Source of the DNA: Candidatus Peregrinibacteria bacterium | GTDB taxonomy: Bacteria > Patescibacteriota > Gracilibacteria > Peribacterales > Peribacteraceae | Direction: 5' to 3' | Length of the DNA stretch: 59,824 nucleotides | Assembly (NCBI GenBank): GCA_016186175.1 | Contig: JACPMB010000008.1 | Span: forward strand, 1 to 59,824 | Shown here: positions 34,699-42,384 of the stretch, piece by piece | Layout: every line of letters starts with the position of its first letter | How positions within the stretch are numbered: position 1 is the first letter of the stretch | Made by a program: the position numbers and the translations under genes | The notes under the pieces: model-generated | What the model saw: only the letters and a program-made list of their open reading frames with translations | Database searches by the model: none | What the model was told of the DNA's origin: nothing

Positions 34699-35976
34699 AT
34701 GAGAAAGCCGATCGTCGCCGTTGTATCGTTTCCAGGAAGCAACGGAGAAGTGGAGTCAATGCGCATCGTCCGGAAAACCGGAATGGAGGCGATGTTTTTT
34801 CGCTGGAACGACGATCGCGGCAAACTTAAAGACGTTGACGGATATTTTGTGCCTGGCGGCTTTTCCTACGAGGACCGGGGGCGGAGCGGAATGGTGGCAG
34901 CGCGCGACAATTTGATGGAATTCATCGATTCGGAGGCGGAATCCGGCAAGGTCGTGATCGGAATCTGCAACGGGGCGCAAATTCTCGTGGAGAGCGGCCT
35001 GATTCCGAACGGCGATGGACTCCGGATGTCTCTCGCGCGAAATGCTGTCAGGACTCCGGACCGGGCGAAAGAACCTCCTTTTTTGAGCGAGTGGATATGG
35101 ATCACGCGCAGTTGCGCGAAGGACCGGTGCGCTACAAGCTGGTGGGATGGCGTGATGAAAATTCCGATTGCGCACGGAGAAGGACGATTCACCACGCGAG
35201 ACGCCGAACTCATCAACGAGCTGAAGAAAAACGACCAGATAGCTTTCTCGTACTGCAACGGCAACGGCGACGTAAGCGACGATCCTGAAGTCACGCCGAA
35301 CGGATCTCTGCACGCCATTGCCGGAATATGCAATCCTGCGGGGAACGTGATCGCGCTGATGCCGCATCCTGAGCGCGCGCAGGGCGGAGGAGACATGTAT
35401 TTTGAGTCCATGAGGCGATGGATGGAAAAGAGAAAAAGTGGAAAAAGGGGACAGAAGAGGCAAATGGCACAAAAGGAATACGCGAATGTAGTTTTGCGGG
35501 ATCGCGTGCATCTGCCAATTGGTTCAACGGCAAATGTGGAGATTTTTATCGAGACGCTCATCGTTAATAATGAAGAACGCACGGTGGAGAAGGCGGCCCG
35601 GCGCATCATTCCTGCGCTTGCGCTGAAGCAGTGGAAATACCTTTCTGTGGAAGAAGGCGCTGTCGGGAATATCATGTCTGATCTCACTGTTTTTAATTCA
35701 AATAAAGAACGGGCGTTTCTACGTAGGGGAAAGCTGTTTTCCCAGTGGGATCACGACAGCAAATCAGAAGCGGCCATATCATCCTTTTTTGCGGGAACAG
35801 TGCTAATTCGTCGTGATATTCCTGATGCTTTTTGTTCCGCATTTATGAATGGTGCTGAAACCGGAACAGCCTATGGGATAGAAAATATTTCCGAGCAAGA
35901 ATTGTGTTCAAACAGGCTGCTTGAGATCTTTGCCAATCCGCACGCCAGCACTCTGGAGCGCCTGATTCTGAAATGA
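34699..35976 (+). CDS. purQ: FGAM synthase glutaminase subunit PurQ with an extra C-terminal domain
   Basis: Residues 1-~250 are PurQ, the class I amidotransferase that supplies ammonia to PurL in purine synthesis. It starts VAVVSFPGSNGEVES, has the nucleophile in VIGICNGAQIL, HGEGRF, and the His/Glu pair in LMPHPERAQGG. A very basic linker (KRKSGKRGQKRQ) joins an extra ~165-residue domain I do not recognise (starting YANVVLRDRVHLPIGSTANV). It is not obviously PurS. TAGAAT lies 6 nt before the ATG, suggesting a leaderless message. An internal ATG near 35464 could allow separate expression of the tail. PurL is encoded at 50055 on the other strand. The stop overlaps the SpoU start by 4 bp. Confidence 0.9.
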   Translation: MRKPIVAVVSFPGSNGEVESMRIVRKTGMEAMFFRWNDDRGKLKDVDGYFVPGGFSYEDRGRSGMVAARDNLMEFIDSEAESGKVVIGICNGAQILVESGLIPNGDGLRMSLARNAVRTPDRAKEPPFLSEWIWITRSCAKDRCATSWWDGVMKIPIAHGEGRFTTRDAELINELKKNDQIAFSYCNGNGDVSDDPEVTPNGSLHAIAGICNPAGNVIALMPHPERAQGGGDMYFESMRRWMEKRKSGKRGQKRQMAQKEYANVVLRDRVHLPIGSTANVEIFIETLIVNNEERTVEKAARRIIPALALKQWKYLSVEEGAVGNIMSDLTVFNSNKERAFLRRGKLFSQWDHDSKSEAAISSFFAGTVLIRRDIPDAFCSAFMNGAETGTAYGIENISEQELCSNRLLEIFANPHASTLERLILK

Positions 35977-36515
35977 AACGTCGTATCTGCCTGCTGGCCC
36001 ATAATGTGCGTTCCCTATGGAATGTCGGCTCGTTTTTTCGCACATGCGACGCATTTGCGGTGGAAAAAATCTATCTTACCGGTTACACAGGGCATCCGCC
36101 TCGCAAAGAAATCGCGAAAACCGCGCTCGGCGCCGAAGAATCGGTTCCTTGGGAGTATTTGCAGGATCCTGTCACGATCGTGAACGCTTTGCGCAGCGAT
36201 GGATGGTCAGTCGTCGCTCTCGAACTAATCGAGACGGCAGTTGAACTTCGCACATATTCTCCTCCCGAACAAATATGCCTAGTGGTCGGCCACGAGCTTT
36301 CCGGCGTGCCGCAGGAAATTCTCGGCCTTGCAGAAGCCACTATCAAAATCTCCATGCTCGGGACGAAGGAGTCATTGAATGTCGCGGTTGCCGCGGGGAT
36401 AGCGCTGCATCACCTGAGGAATGCTAAGCCTTGCCTTCCAGCGACACTCTCGCCCAGGCGCCGCCGACGGCTCCCACGACCGGACCGAGAATTTCCATCG
36501 GGCCGAACGCGTTGA
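35973..36515 (+). CDS. SpoU/TrmH-family RNA 2'-O-methyltransferase
   Basis: A 180-codon SPOUT enzyme. Motif 1 is LAHNVRSLWNVGSFFRTCDA, motif 2 is CLVVGHELSGVPQEIL, and motif 3 is SLNVAVAAGIALHHL. It methylates ribose 2'-OH of tRNA or rRNA; the exact site is unknown. It is translationally coupled to purQ (ATGA overlap). The last ~30 residues read antisense through the 3' end of the aquaporin gene and are low-complexity, so the natural protein may have ended earlier and lost its original stop. Confidence 0.88.
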   Translation: MKRRICLLAHNVRSLWNVGSFFRTCDAFAVEKIYLTGYTGHPPRKEIAKTALGAEESVPWEYLQDPVTIVNALRSDGWSVVALELIETAVELRTYSPPEQICLVVGHELSGVPQEILGLAEATIKISMLGTKESLNVAVAAGIALHHLRNAKPCLPATLSPRRRRRLPRPDREFPSGRTR

Positions 36516-37020
36516 TCGAAAGGGCGACGGCGGGATTGAGTATTCCGTTGCTGAATACGGAGGCGATATATGCGCCTACCATCAGTGAGCCGCCTACAAC
36601 GAGTCCGCTGGCGGCCGGAGGCACTTTTTGCAATGCTGCAGACAAGACGCCGAAGGCCAAAACGGAGGCTCCGATCGCTTCGGCGACGCCGGCCTGGACA
36701 GTGGTCGCGTATGCGACGGAGGCCTGCCCGCCAAGCAATCGTCCGACAGTCATCGCCACGGCGGCGCCTGCAAGCTGGCAAACTATATACATAACCGCGT
36801 CGTTCGTCTTGATTTTTCTGACGCTTAGCATGCCGATCGTCACAGCAGGGTTCAGATGGGCCCCGCTGATTCCGCCAACCGTGTAAACGAAAAGGCCAAG
36901 CGTGGCGCCTGCTGCGACAGGGACGATCAGAAAATGCACTTGCAGCGCCATTGACGCCCAAACGGCGAACGCAAGCGCGAACGTGCCAAGGAACTCCGCA
37001 GCGTACTTGTGATAATGCAT
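36424..37020 (-). CDS. aquaporin/MIP-family channel
   Basis: A 198-residue six-helix channel protein. The first half-helix motif is SGAHLNPAVTIG (NPA at 57-59) and the second is NGILNPAVALSIN (NPA at 162-164). The arginine that normally follows the second NPA, part of the selectivity filter, is V165, so water/glycerol selectivity may be altered. I chose the ATG at 37020 at the start of the first helix (KYAAEFLGTFALAFAV). It is convergent with the SpoU gene and overlaps it by 92 bp. Confidence 0.9.
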   Translation of the reverse strand: MHYHKYAAEFLGTFALAFAVWASMALQVHFLIVPVAAGATLGLFVYTVGGISGAHLNPAVTIGMLSVRKIKTNDAVMYIVCQLAGAAVAMTVGRLLGGQASVAYATTVQAGVAEAIGASVLAFGVLSAALQKVPPAASGLVVGGSLMVGAYIASVFSNGILNPAVALSINAFGPMEILGPVVGAVGGAWARVSLEGKA

Positions 37021-37111
37021 AGATGATGAGTAATTGAGGAACACGCTACCACTCCTTGAGCGTACTTCTATCGTCTCAGCTTGTAGATCGAACGCAATTG
37101 TGATGTGTTAT

Positions 37112-37232
37112 GGAACCTCTGAAAAATGCCTCCTGCTTCGTCAGCTGCGCCAAAATTTCGCTCAACGTATGCCGATACGCCTCGCGAAATTTTGGCTTGC
37201 TTCCTCGCATGAGGCGATTTTTGAGAGGTTCC
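37112..37232. mobile_element. 121-bp hairpin element (MITE-like)
   Basis: The ends form a long inverted repeat: GGAACCTCTGAAAAATGCCTC at one end matches, in complement, GAGGCGATTTTTGAGAGGTTCC at the other with few mismatches. A second perfect inner repeat (GCCAAAATTTCGC against GCGAAATTTTGGC) extends the hairpin. No frame inside codes for a plausible protein. The terminal GGAACCTCTG is shared with the two neighbouring repeat copies. This is what one expects of a miniature inverted-repeat transposable element. Confidence 0.65.
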
Positions 37233-37299
37233 TTCCCATCGTGATGTTTTGGTTCCCATCGTGATGTTTTGGTGGTGCGTATCATTTTGCAGGGGTTCC
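37226..37299. repeat. IS-end-like repeat, copy 1 (with internal duplication)
   Basis: Contains TTCCCATCGTGATGTTTTGG twice in direct order, then a segment ending ATCATTTTGCAGGGGTTCC. A second copy with the same order lies at 39961-40016. The two copies flank priA and the DUF4383 gene. Confidence 0.65.
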
Positions 37300-39444
37300 T
37301 TAGATTGTTTCCACCGGGTCAATGTCAACAACGATTCCTTTCATGTCGAATCGCAAGAGCAGCTCGCGAGGATCCGCTCCACGCAGCAGAACCTGCCATT
37401 CCCGGCCTCCGCCGAAGATCGTGGGGCCGACTGAGATTTTGATTGCGCCGCCTTGCCTGAAATTCGCCCCCATTATGCTGACATAAAGGCGATTTGCCTT
37501 CTCAGACGCGCCGGGCCCGCGAATCAAGAGACGGATCATGGAAGCCGCAGGGGGATATCCGGCATGGAGACGAACCTTTATCTCATCGTCCAGGTAGCGC
37601 TCCGTGTCGTGCGTGGCGGCGGCGACCACTTCGGCGGCGGCCGGACGGAAAGTCTGGATAATGACTGCCCCGGGTTTTGATCGTCCACTGCGTCCGGTCA
37701 GCTGCGTGAGTAGCTGCATGATCCGCTCGCCGGCGCGGAAGTGGGGGAGTGAGAGGCCGACATCGGCGATCAATACCGCAGCGAGCGTCACGTTCGGAAG
37801 ATCGAGCCCCTTAACCACGCTCTGAGTCCCAATCAGAATGTCTGCCTCGTTTTTTTTCATTTTCTGCAGAAGCGAGCGCATCTGATCCGTCGTCGCGAGC
37901 GTGTCGCTGTCCGCGCGCAAGATGCGCGCGTCGGGAAAGATATTCTTCAAAATCGCCTCGATTCGCTGCGTGCCGGCGCCGATTTCGCGTAGCGCCGCGC
38001 TGCCGCAATGCGGACAGAGAGCGGGAACAGGGGCACGGACGCCGGTCGCATGATCCATCAGATATGGCACGCCGGATTTATCGTGATGGACTGTGAACGG
38101 CAGTTGCGACTCCGGAGAAATCACTCTGCGACGGCATTGGAGGCACAAGAGCGCGGAAGCCGCGCCGCGGCGGTTTAAAAACAGAACAGACTGCTCCTTC
38201 CGTTTCAATTGCACGGCGATCGCGGAGATCAGTTGGGCGGTGAAAGGATAATTACCTCCGAATTCAGCTCCTGCGAGATCAATAATCGTCACATGAGGAA
38301 GCGGATTGCCGCCATACCTGTCAGGAAGCCGCACAAGGCTGTAATTGCCGCTTTTGGCTCTTGACCACGATTCCAGCGAAGGAGTCGCGCTGCCGAGCAG
38401 CAATTTTGCTCCGGCGTTGCGGCACAATTCTTCCGCAGTTTCCCGCGCGTGATATCGCGGCGACTGCTCGTTCTTGTACGTCCACTCGTGTTCCTCGTCC
38501 ATGATCACCAATCCAAGATTCCGTAGCGGAGCGAATAGAGCGCTGCGCGAACCAATCACCAGACTCACTTCTTCGCGATGAATCCGCCTCCATTCCTCTT
38601 TTCGTTGCCGGTACTTGAGGCGGCTGTGCAAAATCGAGATGCGATCACGCGGCATCATCTCCGCGAATCTGTCAATGACGTTTTCCGCCAGGAAAATTTC
38701 CGGGACGAGAAGAATAGCCTGTTTGCCGTCACGGACCGCGTCGGCGATCAGCGCAGCGTATATTTCCGTTTTTCCGCTGCCTGTGACGCCGAAGAGCAGA
38801 GATGGGCGGCGTTCATTTTTGATGTTCCTGTATGCCGAGCTTTGCGCCGGGGTCAGAGATGTTCGCAAGAAGGTGCTTGTTTCCGGCAGCGGGTTCCGCA
38901 TTACAGGATTTATATGGCGCCGCTCATTCAAAAACCCTTGCCTGGCCAGTCTTTTGATTACTGCAGCGCTTCCCTCAATTTCGCGGATGATCTCTTCGCG
39001 CGGGACGTTGTTTTTTCCCATGAGGAATTCCATTACGGCACGCGCTTTCTTCCCGCGCGGCGGGTCATTTTTCGCACTGGTGAACGTCACGATCTCCGAC
39101 GGCAACAGCCGCGACCACGGCGGAGGCGGAAGCCAGGCTTGGAGCGCCTGACGCAGCGTGCAGAAGTAATAGTCCGCCATCCACCGGACGGTTTTCATCT
39201 GCGCTTCGGTGAGCAGCGGCGATCCGCCGAGGACGTTCTTTATTGTTCGGAGGTCAAACTCAGTCTTCATCTTCTTTTCCATTACCTCTATCACGATGCC
39301 CTCGACGATTCGCTTGCGCAGCGGCACCCTGACCGCCGATCCGGGCACGATGTCGCGTCGAGCCTGCGAAGCGTCATCGGCCTCGTAAGTCAGGCCAGAG
39401 CCGATTGCCCCGGAGCGCGACGCTGTGACTACCGTAAGGAGCAT
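37300..39444 (-). CDS. priA: primosomal protein N' (PriA helicase)
   Basis: Replication-restart helicase, 714 residues. It has the DNA-binding N-terminal domain, Walker A in FGVTGSGKTEIY, the box DEEH in IMDEEHEWTYKNEQSPRYH, and motif VI in LLTQLTGRSGRSKPG. PriA normally has eight cysteines binding two zinc ions. Here only LCLQC and ALCPHC remain; the central CxxC and CxxC pairs are lost or replaced (HH, MDH), so one zinc site is missing. I chose the ATG at 39444 (MLLTVVTASRSG); upstream codons to 39690 read antisense through the DUF4383 start. TACGAT lies 8 nt upstream. Confidence 0.92.
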   Translation of the reverse strand: MLLTVVTASRSGAIGSGLTYEADDASQARRDIVPGSAVRVPLRKRIVEGIVIEVMEKKMKTEFDLRTIKNVLGGSPLLTEAQMKTVRWMADYYFCTLRQALQAWLPPPPWSRLLPSEIVTFTSAKNDPPRGKKARAVMEFLMGKNNVPREEIIREIEGSAAVIKRLARQGFLNERRHINPVMRNPLPETSTFLRTSLTPAQSSAYRNIKNERRPSLLFGVTGSGKTEIYAALIADAVRDGKQAILLVPEIFLAENVIDRFAEMMPRDRISILHSRLKYRQRKEEWRRIHREEVSLVIGSRSALFAPLRNLGLVIMDEEHEWTYKNEQSPRYHARETAEELCRNAGAKLLLGSATPSLESWSRAKSGNYSLVRLPDRYGGNPLPHVTIIDLAGAEFGGNYPFTAQLISAIAVQLKRKEQSVLFLNRRGAASALLCLQCRRRVISPESQLPFTVHHDKSGVPYLMDHATGVRAPVPALCPHCGSAALREIGAGTQRIEAILKNIFPDARILRADSDTLATTDQMRSLLQKMKKNEADILIGTQSVVKGLDLPNVTLAAVLIADVGLSLPHFRAGERIMQLLTQLTGRSGRSKPGAVIIQTFRPAAAEVVAAATHDTERYLDDEIKVRLHAGYPPAASMIRLLIRGPGASEKANRLYVSIMGANFRQGGAIKISVGPTIFGGGREWQVLLRGADPRELLLRFDMKGIVVDIDPVETI

Positions 39445-39592
39445 GGGGGAGCATCGTACACCGAAAGCGGATGATAATCGGCTGACTGCCGGCGTTTCAG
39501 AATCTGTTGCGCCTTTGCGAATTTTGATTGCGGCTGTAGTTTCGTTTGCTAGGGTATGAAGAATCATCCTCATTTCTCCCCCCTCATCCACT

Positions 39593-39940
39593 ATGGGTTC
39601 TCTAGTTTCTCCGCTCACGCGACTTCTCGGAGTAGTCCTGGTCGCCGCCGGCCTGCTCGGATTTTTCATGGCGAGCCCGCTGTTCGGCATTTTTGAAGTT
39701 GATACGCTTCATAATATCGTGCACCTCGCCTCTGGCGCCGTGGCGCTTGTTCTCGGCGGCAATCAGGCGATGTCCAGAATGCTGCTTGTCGTTTTCGGCG
39801 TCGGCTACGCCGCGATAGCCATTGCAGGCTACATGCAGGGCGGTGTTTTCGGACTCTTCGCGGTCAATGCCGCGGATAACGTGCTGCACGCGGCGATAGG
39901 CGCGGCGTGCCTGGTCGTCGGGTTCGGGAGCAAGTCCTGA
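39593..39940 (+). CDS. DUF4383-type membrane protein
   Basis: A 115-residue protein with four predicted membrane helices (for example LLGVVLVAAGLLGFF, ALVLGG, LLVVFGVGYAAIAIAGY). The conserved DTLHNIVHLASGAVAL and NAADNVLHAAIGAA segments are typical of DUF4383. The family has no established function. It is divergent from priA and followed by the second IS-end-like repeat. Confidence 0.75.
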   Translation: MGSLVSPLTRLLGVVLVAAGLLGFFMASPLFGIFEVDTLHNIVHLASGAVALVLGGNQAMSRMLLVVFGVGYAAIAIAGYMQGGVFGLFAVNAADNVLHAAIGAACLVVGFGSKS

Positions 39941-39960
39941 TCCGCTGCTTGTTGTCTATA

Positions 39961-40016
39961 GAGGTTCCTTCCAATCGTGATGTTTTGGTGATGCGTATCA
40001 TTTTGCAGAGGTTCCA
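39961..40016. repeat. IS-end-like repeat, copy 2
   Basis: Matches the repeat at 37226-37299 (TTCCAATCGTGATGTTTTGG, then GCGTATCATTTTGCAGAGG) with a few changes and without the internal duplication. It is bounded by GGTTCC at both ends and sits 20 bp before tRNA-Pro. Confidence 0.65.
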
Positions 40017-40036
40017 TTGCTATATCATCGCCATAT

Positions 40037-40113
40037 CGGGACGTAGCTCAGTTGGCTAGAGCGCCTGGTTTGGGACCAGGAGGCCGTGGGTTCGAGTCCC
40101 TCCGTCCCGACCA
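40037..40113 (+). tRNA. tRNA-Pro (TGG)
   Basis: A 77-nt cloverleaf. The acceptor CGGGACG pairs with CGTCCCG, the anticodon loop is TTTGGGA (anticodon TGG), the T loop is TTCGAGT and CCA is encoded. Confidence 0.95.
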
Positions 40114-40226
40114 TCCGGCTTCGTCCTCCTGAAAATATCTCAAAAATTTGGTCTGGTTTGGTGTCATGATGCCTTGCGCCAGATTCGTTATTGCGGCGTC
40201 CGTGCGCGGCTGTACAATCGGCTTCC

Positions 40227-41123
40227 GTGGCGAAACGCAGGAATATCTACGGCTCATTCCCGGTCGGGACCGGCTACGACCTCGCCCGCATGCTAAAGGG
40301 CGGCGTGATCATGGACGTCGTGACGCCGGCTCAGGCGGTCATTGCGGAAAAGGCCGGCGCGTGCGCGGTGATGGCGCTGGAGCGCGTTCCCTCCGATATC
40401 CGCTCGCAGGGCGGAGTTGCGCGCATGAGCGACCCCAAGCTCATCAAAGCGATCCAGAGAGCCGTCAGCATCCCCGTGATGGCCAAAATCCGCATCGGGC
40501 ACACTGCCGAGGCGAGAATTCTCGAAGCGCTCGAGATAGACTTTATAGACGAGTCCGAAGTCCTGACTCCCGCCGATCCGTTCGCTCACGTCAACAAGCG
40601 CCTGTTCAGGATTCCCTTTGTCTGCGGCGCGGTCAATTTGGGCGAAGCACTGAGGCGCATTAACGAGGGCGCGGCGATGATACGCACGAAAGGGGAAGCG
40701 GGGACGGGGAACGTGATTGAGGCGGTCCGGCATCTGAAATTGATAAGGAAGGAGATCGCCAGCCTTAAGGAGATGTCATCCGCTCAGCTCGGGAAGTGGG
40801 CCGAAAATGAACGCGTGCCGATTGAGATCGCAGGCATGGTGAAAAAAGATCAGCGGCTCCCAGTTGTTACGTTCGTCGCCGGCGGCGTCGCGACGCCGGC
40901 GGACGCCGCCCTGCTGATGGAACTCGGTGCGGAGGGCGTCTTCGTCGGATCGGGCATCTTTAAGTCCGCCGATCCGCGGCGAACCGCCAAAGCGCTCGTG
41001 CAGGCCACTGTGCACTACAGGGATGCAAAGAAGCTCGCGGAAATCTCCACCGGGCTCCCGCAGCCGATGGCGGGGCTGGAGATAGGCACTCTGGAGACAA
41101 GAATGCAGGGTAGAGGATGGTAA
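40227..41123 (+). CDS. pdxS: pyridoxal 5'-phosphate synthase, synthase subunit PdxS
   Basis: Builds pyridoxal phosphate from ribose 5-phosphate, glyceraldehyde 3-phosphate and ammonia. The 298 residues show [20 protein letters not shown] with the first catalytic aspartate, [14 protein letters not shown], the lysine region MAKIRIGH, and [20 protein letters not shown] chose the GTG at 40227 because homology starts there and a TACAAT ends 8 nt upstream; in-frame codons to 40191 are not homologous. PdxT follows 21 nt later and supplies the ammonia. PLP from this pair would serve the PLP enzymes near the left end of the window. Confidence 0.95.
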   Translation: MAKRRNIYGSFPVGTGYDLARMLKGGVIMDVVTPAQAVIAEKAGACAVMALERVPSDIRSQGGVARMSDPKLIKAIQRAVSIPVMAKIRIGHTAEARILEALEIDFIDESEVLTPADPFAHVNKRLFRIPFVCGAVNLGEALRRINEGAAMIRTKGEAGTGNVIEAVRHLKLIRKEIASLKEMSSAQLGKWAENERVPIEIAGMVKKDQRLPVVTFVAGGVATPADAALLMELGAEGVFVGSGIFKSADPRRTAKALVQATVHYRDAKKLAEISTGLPQPMAGLEIGTLETRMQGRGW

Positions 41124-41144
41124 TCATTCCTGTATTGTGTCTAC

Positions 41145-41705
41145 ATGACTGTCGGTGTTTTGGCATTCCACGGCGACTTCGCCGAACATCTGGAGGTTCT
41201 GAGGAACCTGAAGGTGAAGTGTATCGAAGTCCTATCACTGGATGATCTGAAGAAGGTCAGTCACCTCATCATCCCCGGCGGCGAGAGCACTGTGATCGGC
41301 AAGTTCCTGGAGTCCACCGGCGTCGGCGCTGCCATCAAGAAGCGCGTGAATAAGAGGAGTCTGGCGATCTACGGCACCTGCGCGGGAGCGATCCTTCTGG
41401 CCCGAACGGTGAAGGGCAAGAACCCCCCGAAAAGTTTGAAACTCATGAATATCACGATCGAGCGCAACGCGTACGGATCGCAGATGCAAAGTTTCCAAGC
41501 GGATATCGGCGTCAAAGGCTTGGCAAAGCCGCTGCCTGCGACATTCATCCGCGCGCCGATCATCCTTGATCATGGCAGCGCTGAAATTCTGGCGGAATAC
41601 GGCGGCCATCCAGTGCTAGTAAGAGAGGGGAGAATCCTCGCTGGCACGTTCCATCCCGAAGTGCGCGGTCAGGAGCAGATCCACCGAATATTCCTCACGA
41701 TGTGA
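41145..41705 (+). CDS. pdxT: pyridoxal 5'-phosphate synthase, glutaminase subunit PdxT
   Basis: Class I glutaminase that feeds ammonia to PdxS. The 186 residues begin VGVLAFHGDFAEH, with HLIIPGGESTVIG, the nucleophile in IYGTCAGAILLA, and the His/Glu pair in AGTFHPEV. TATTGT lies 6 nt before the ATG, so it may also have its own leaderless start. Its 3' end overlaps the convergent hydrolase by 11 bp. Confidence 0.95.
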   Translation: MTVGVLAFHGDFAEHLEVLRNLKVKCIEVLSLDDLKKVSHLIIPGGESTVIGKFLESTGVGAAIKKRVNKRSLAIYGTCAGAILLARTVKGKNPPKSLKLMNITIERNAYGSQMQSFQADIGVKGLAKPLPATFIRAPIILDHGSAEILAEYGGHPVLVREGRILAGTFHPEVRGQEQIHRIFLTM

Positions 41706-42255
41706 TTTCACTCAGAATGAGGTCTCGAAGCAGTGGGAATTGCCTGTAGCCCGCCGCAGTGTTCAGATGGCCTCCACGGGGAATCTCGACGAGATCGATT
41801 CCCAGATGCACGGCCAGGGCCGCGGACTTCTCATGCCGAATGTACGGATCATCGCCGCCATGGAGCACGGTGAAGCGATCGCAATATTTGCGAATAACGT
41901 TCCAGTCGTAGGGAGCTTCGGTGAAGCCCTTCATCAGCGGGTCGAACTCGTTTCCCATTACCTCCCACACCGGAGAGGCGAGGTAGCAGGCATAGATGTG
42001 TTGATGCATGCGACCAATCAGGCGTAGCGCGAATGCCGCGCCTAGGCTGTGGCCGACGAAGGTCGTTTCACTATCGACATCCTTCTCATACTTCTCTATG
42101 TGCCGCATCCACTCGTCGAGTATGGGGCGGTCGAAGTTCGGGAATGCCGGGACGATCACCCGGTGACCGCTTTTCTCAAGTTCGCCTTTCATCCACGGGA
42201 ACCAGTTCTCTTGTGGCGTGCCGTAGATGCCGTGGAAGATGAAGACAGTGGACAC
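41695..42255 (-). CDS. RBBP9/YdeN-family serine hydrolase
   Basis: A 186-residue alpha/beta hydrolase. It begins TVFIFHGIYGTPQENWFPWM; the nucleophile elbow is TFVGHSLGAAFALR, the aspartate is in HGGDDPYI, and the histidine in PRGGHLN. This pattern and length match the RBBP9/YdeN group, whose substrates are mostly unknown. The start is a GTG at 42255 with TACACT 8 nt upstream. It is convergent with pdxT. Confidence 0.85.
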   Translation of the reverse strand: MSTVFIFHGIYGTPQENWFPWMKGELEKSGHRVIVPAFPNFDRPILDEWMRHIEKYEKDVDSETTFVGHSLGAAFALRLIGRMHQHIYACYLASPVWEVMGNEFDPLMKGFTEAPYDWNVIRKYCDRFTVLHGGDDPYIRHEKSAALAVHLGIDLVEIPRGGHLNTAAGYRQFPLLRDLILSEITS

Positions 42256-42384
42256 TGGACGAGTGTATCACCGACATGTTTCGACAAGCTCAGCATGACA
42301 TTGCTACAATTTCGGCATGGAGACCAGAAATTCCTGCCCGGCTTCGCCTGCGGGCTTCGCCACGGCCAGCACCACCAGCTAATT

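Noticed and set aside
37034-37331. Short frames inside the hairpin element
   Set aside because: They exist because the inverted repeats lack stops; no start signals or family patterns.
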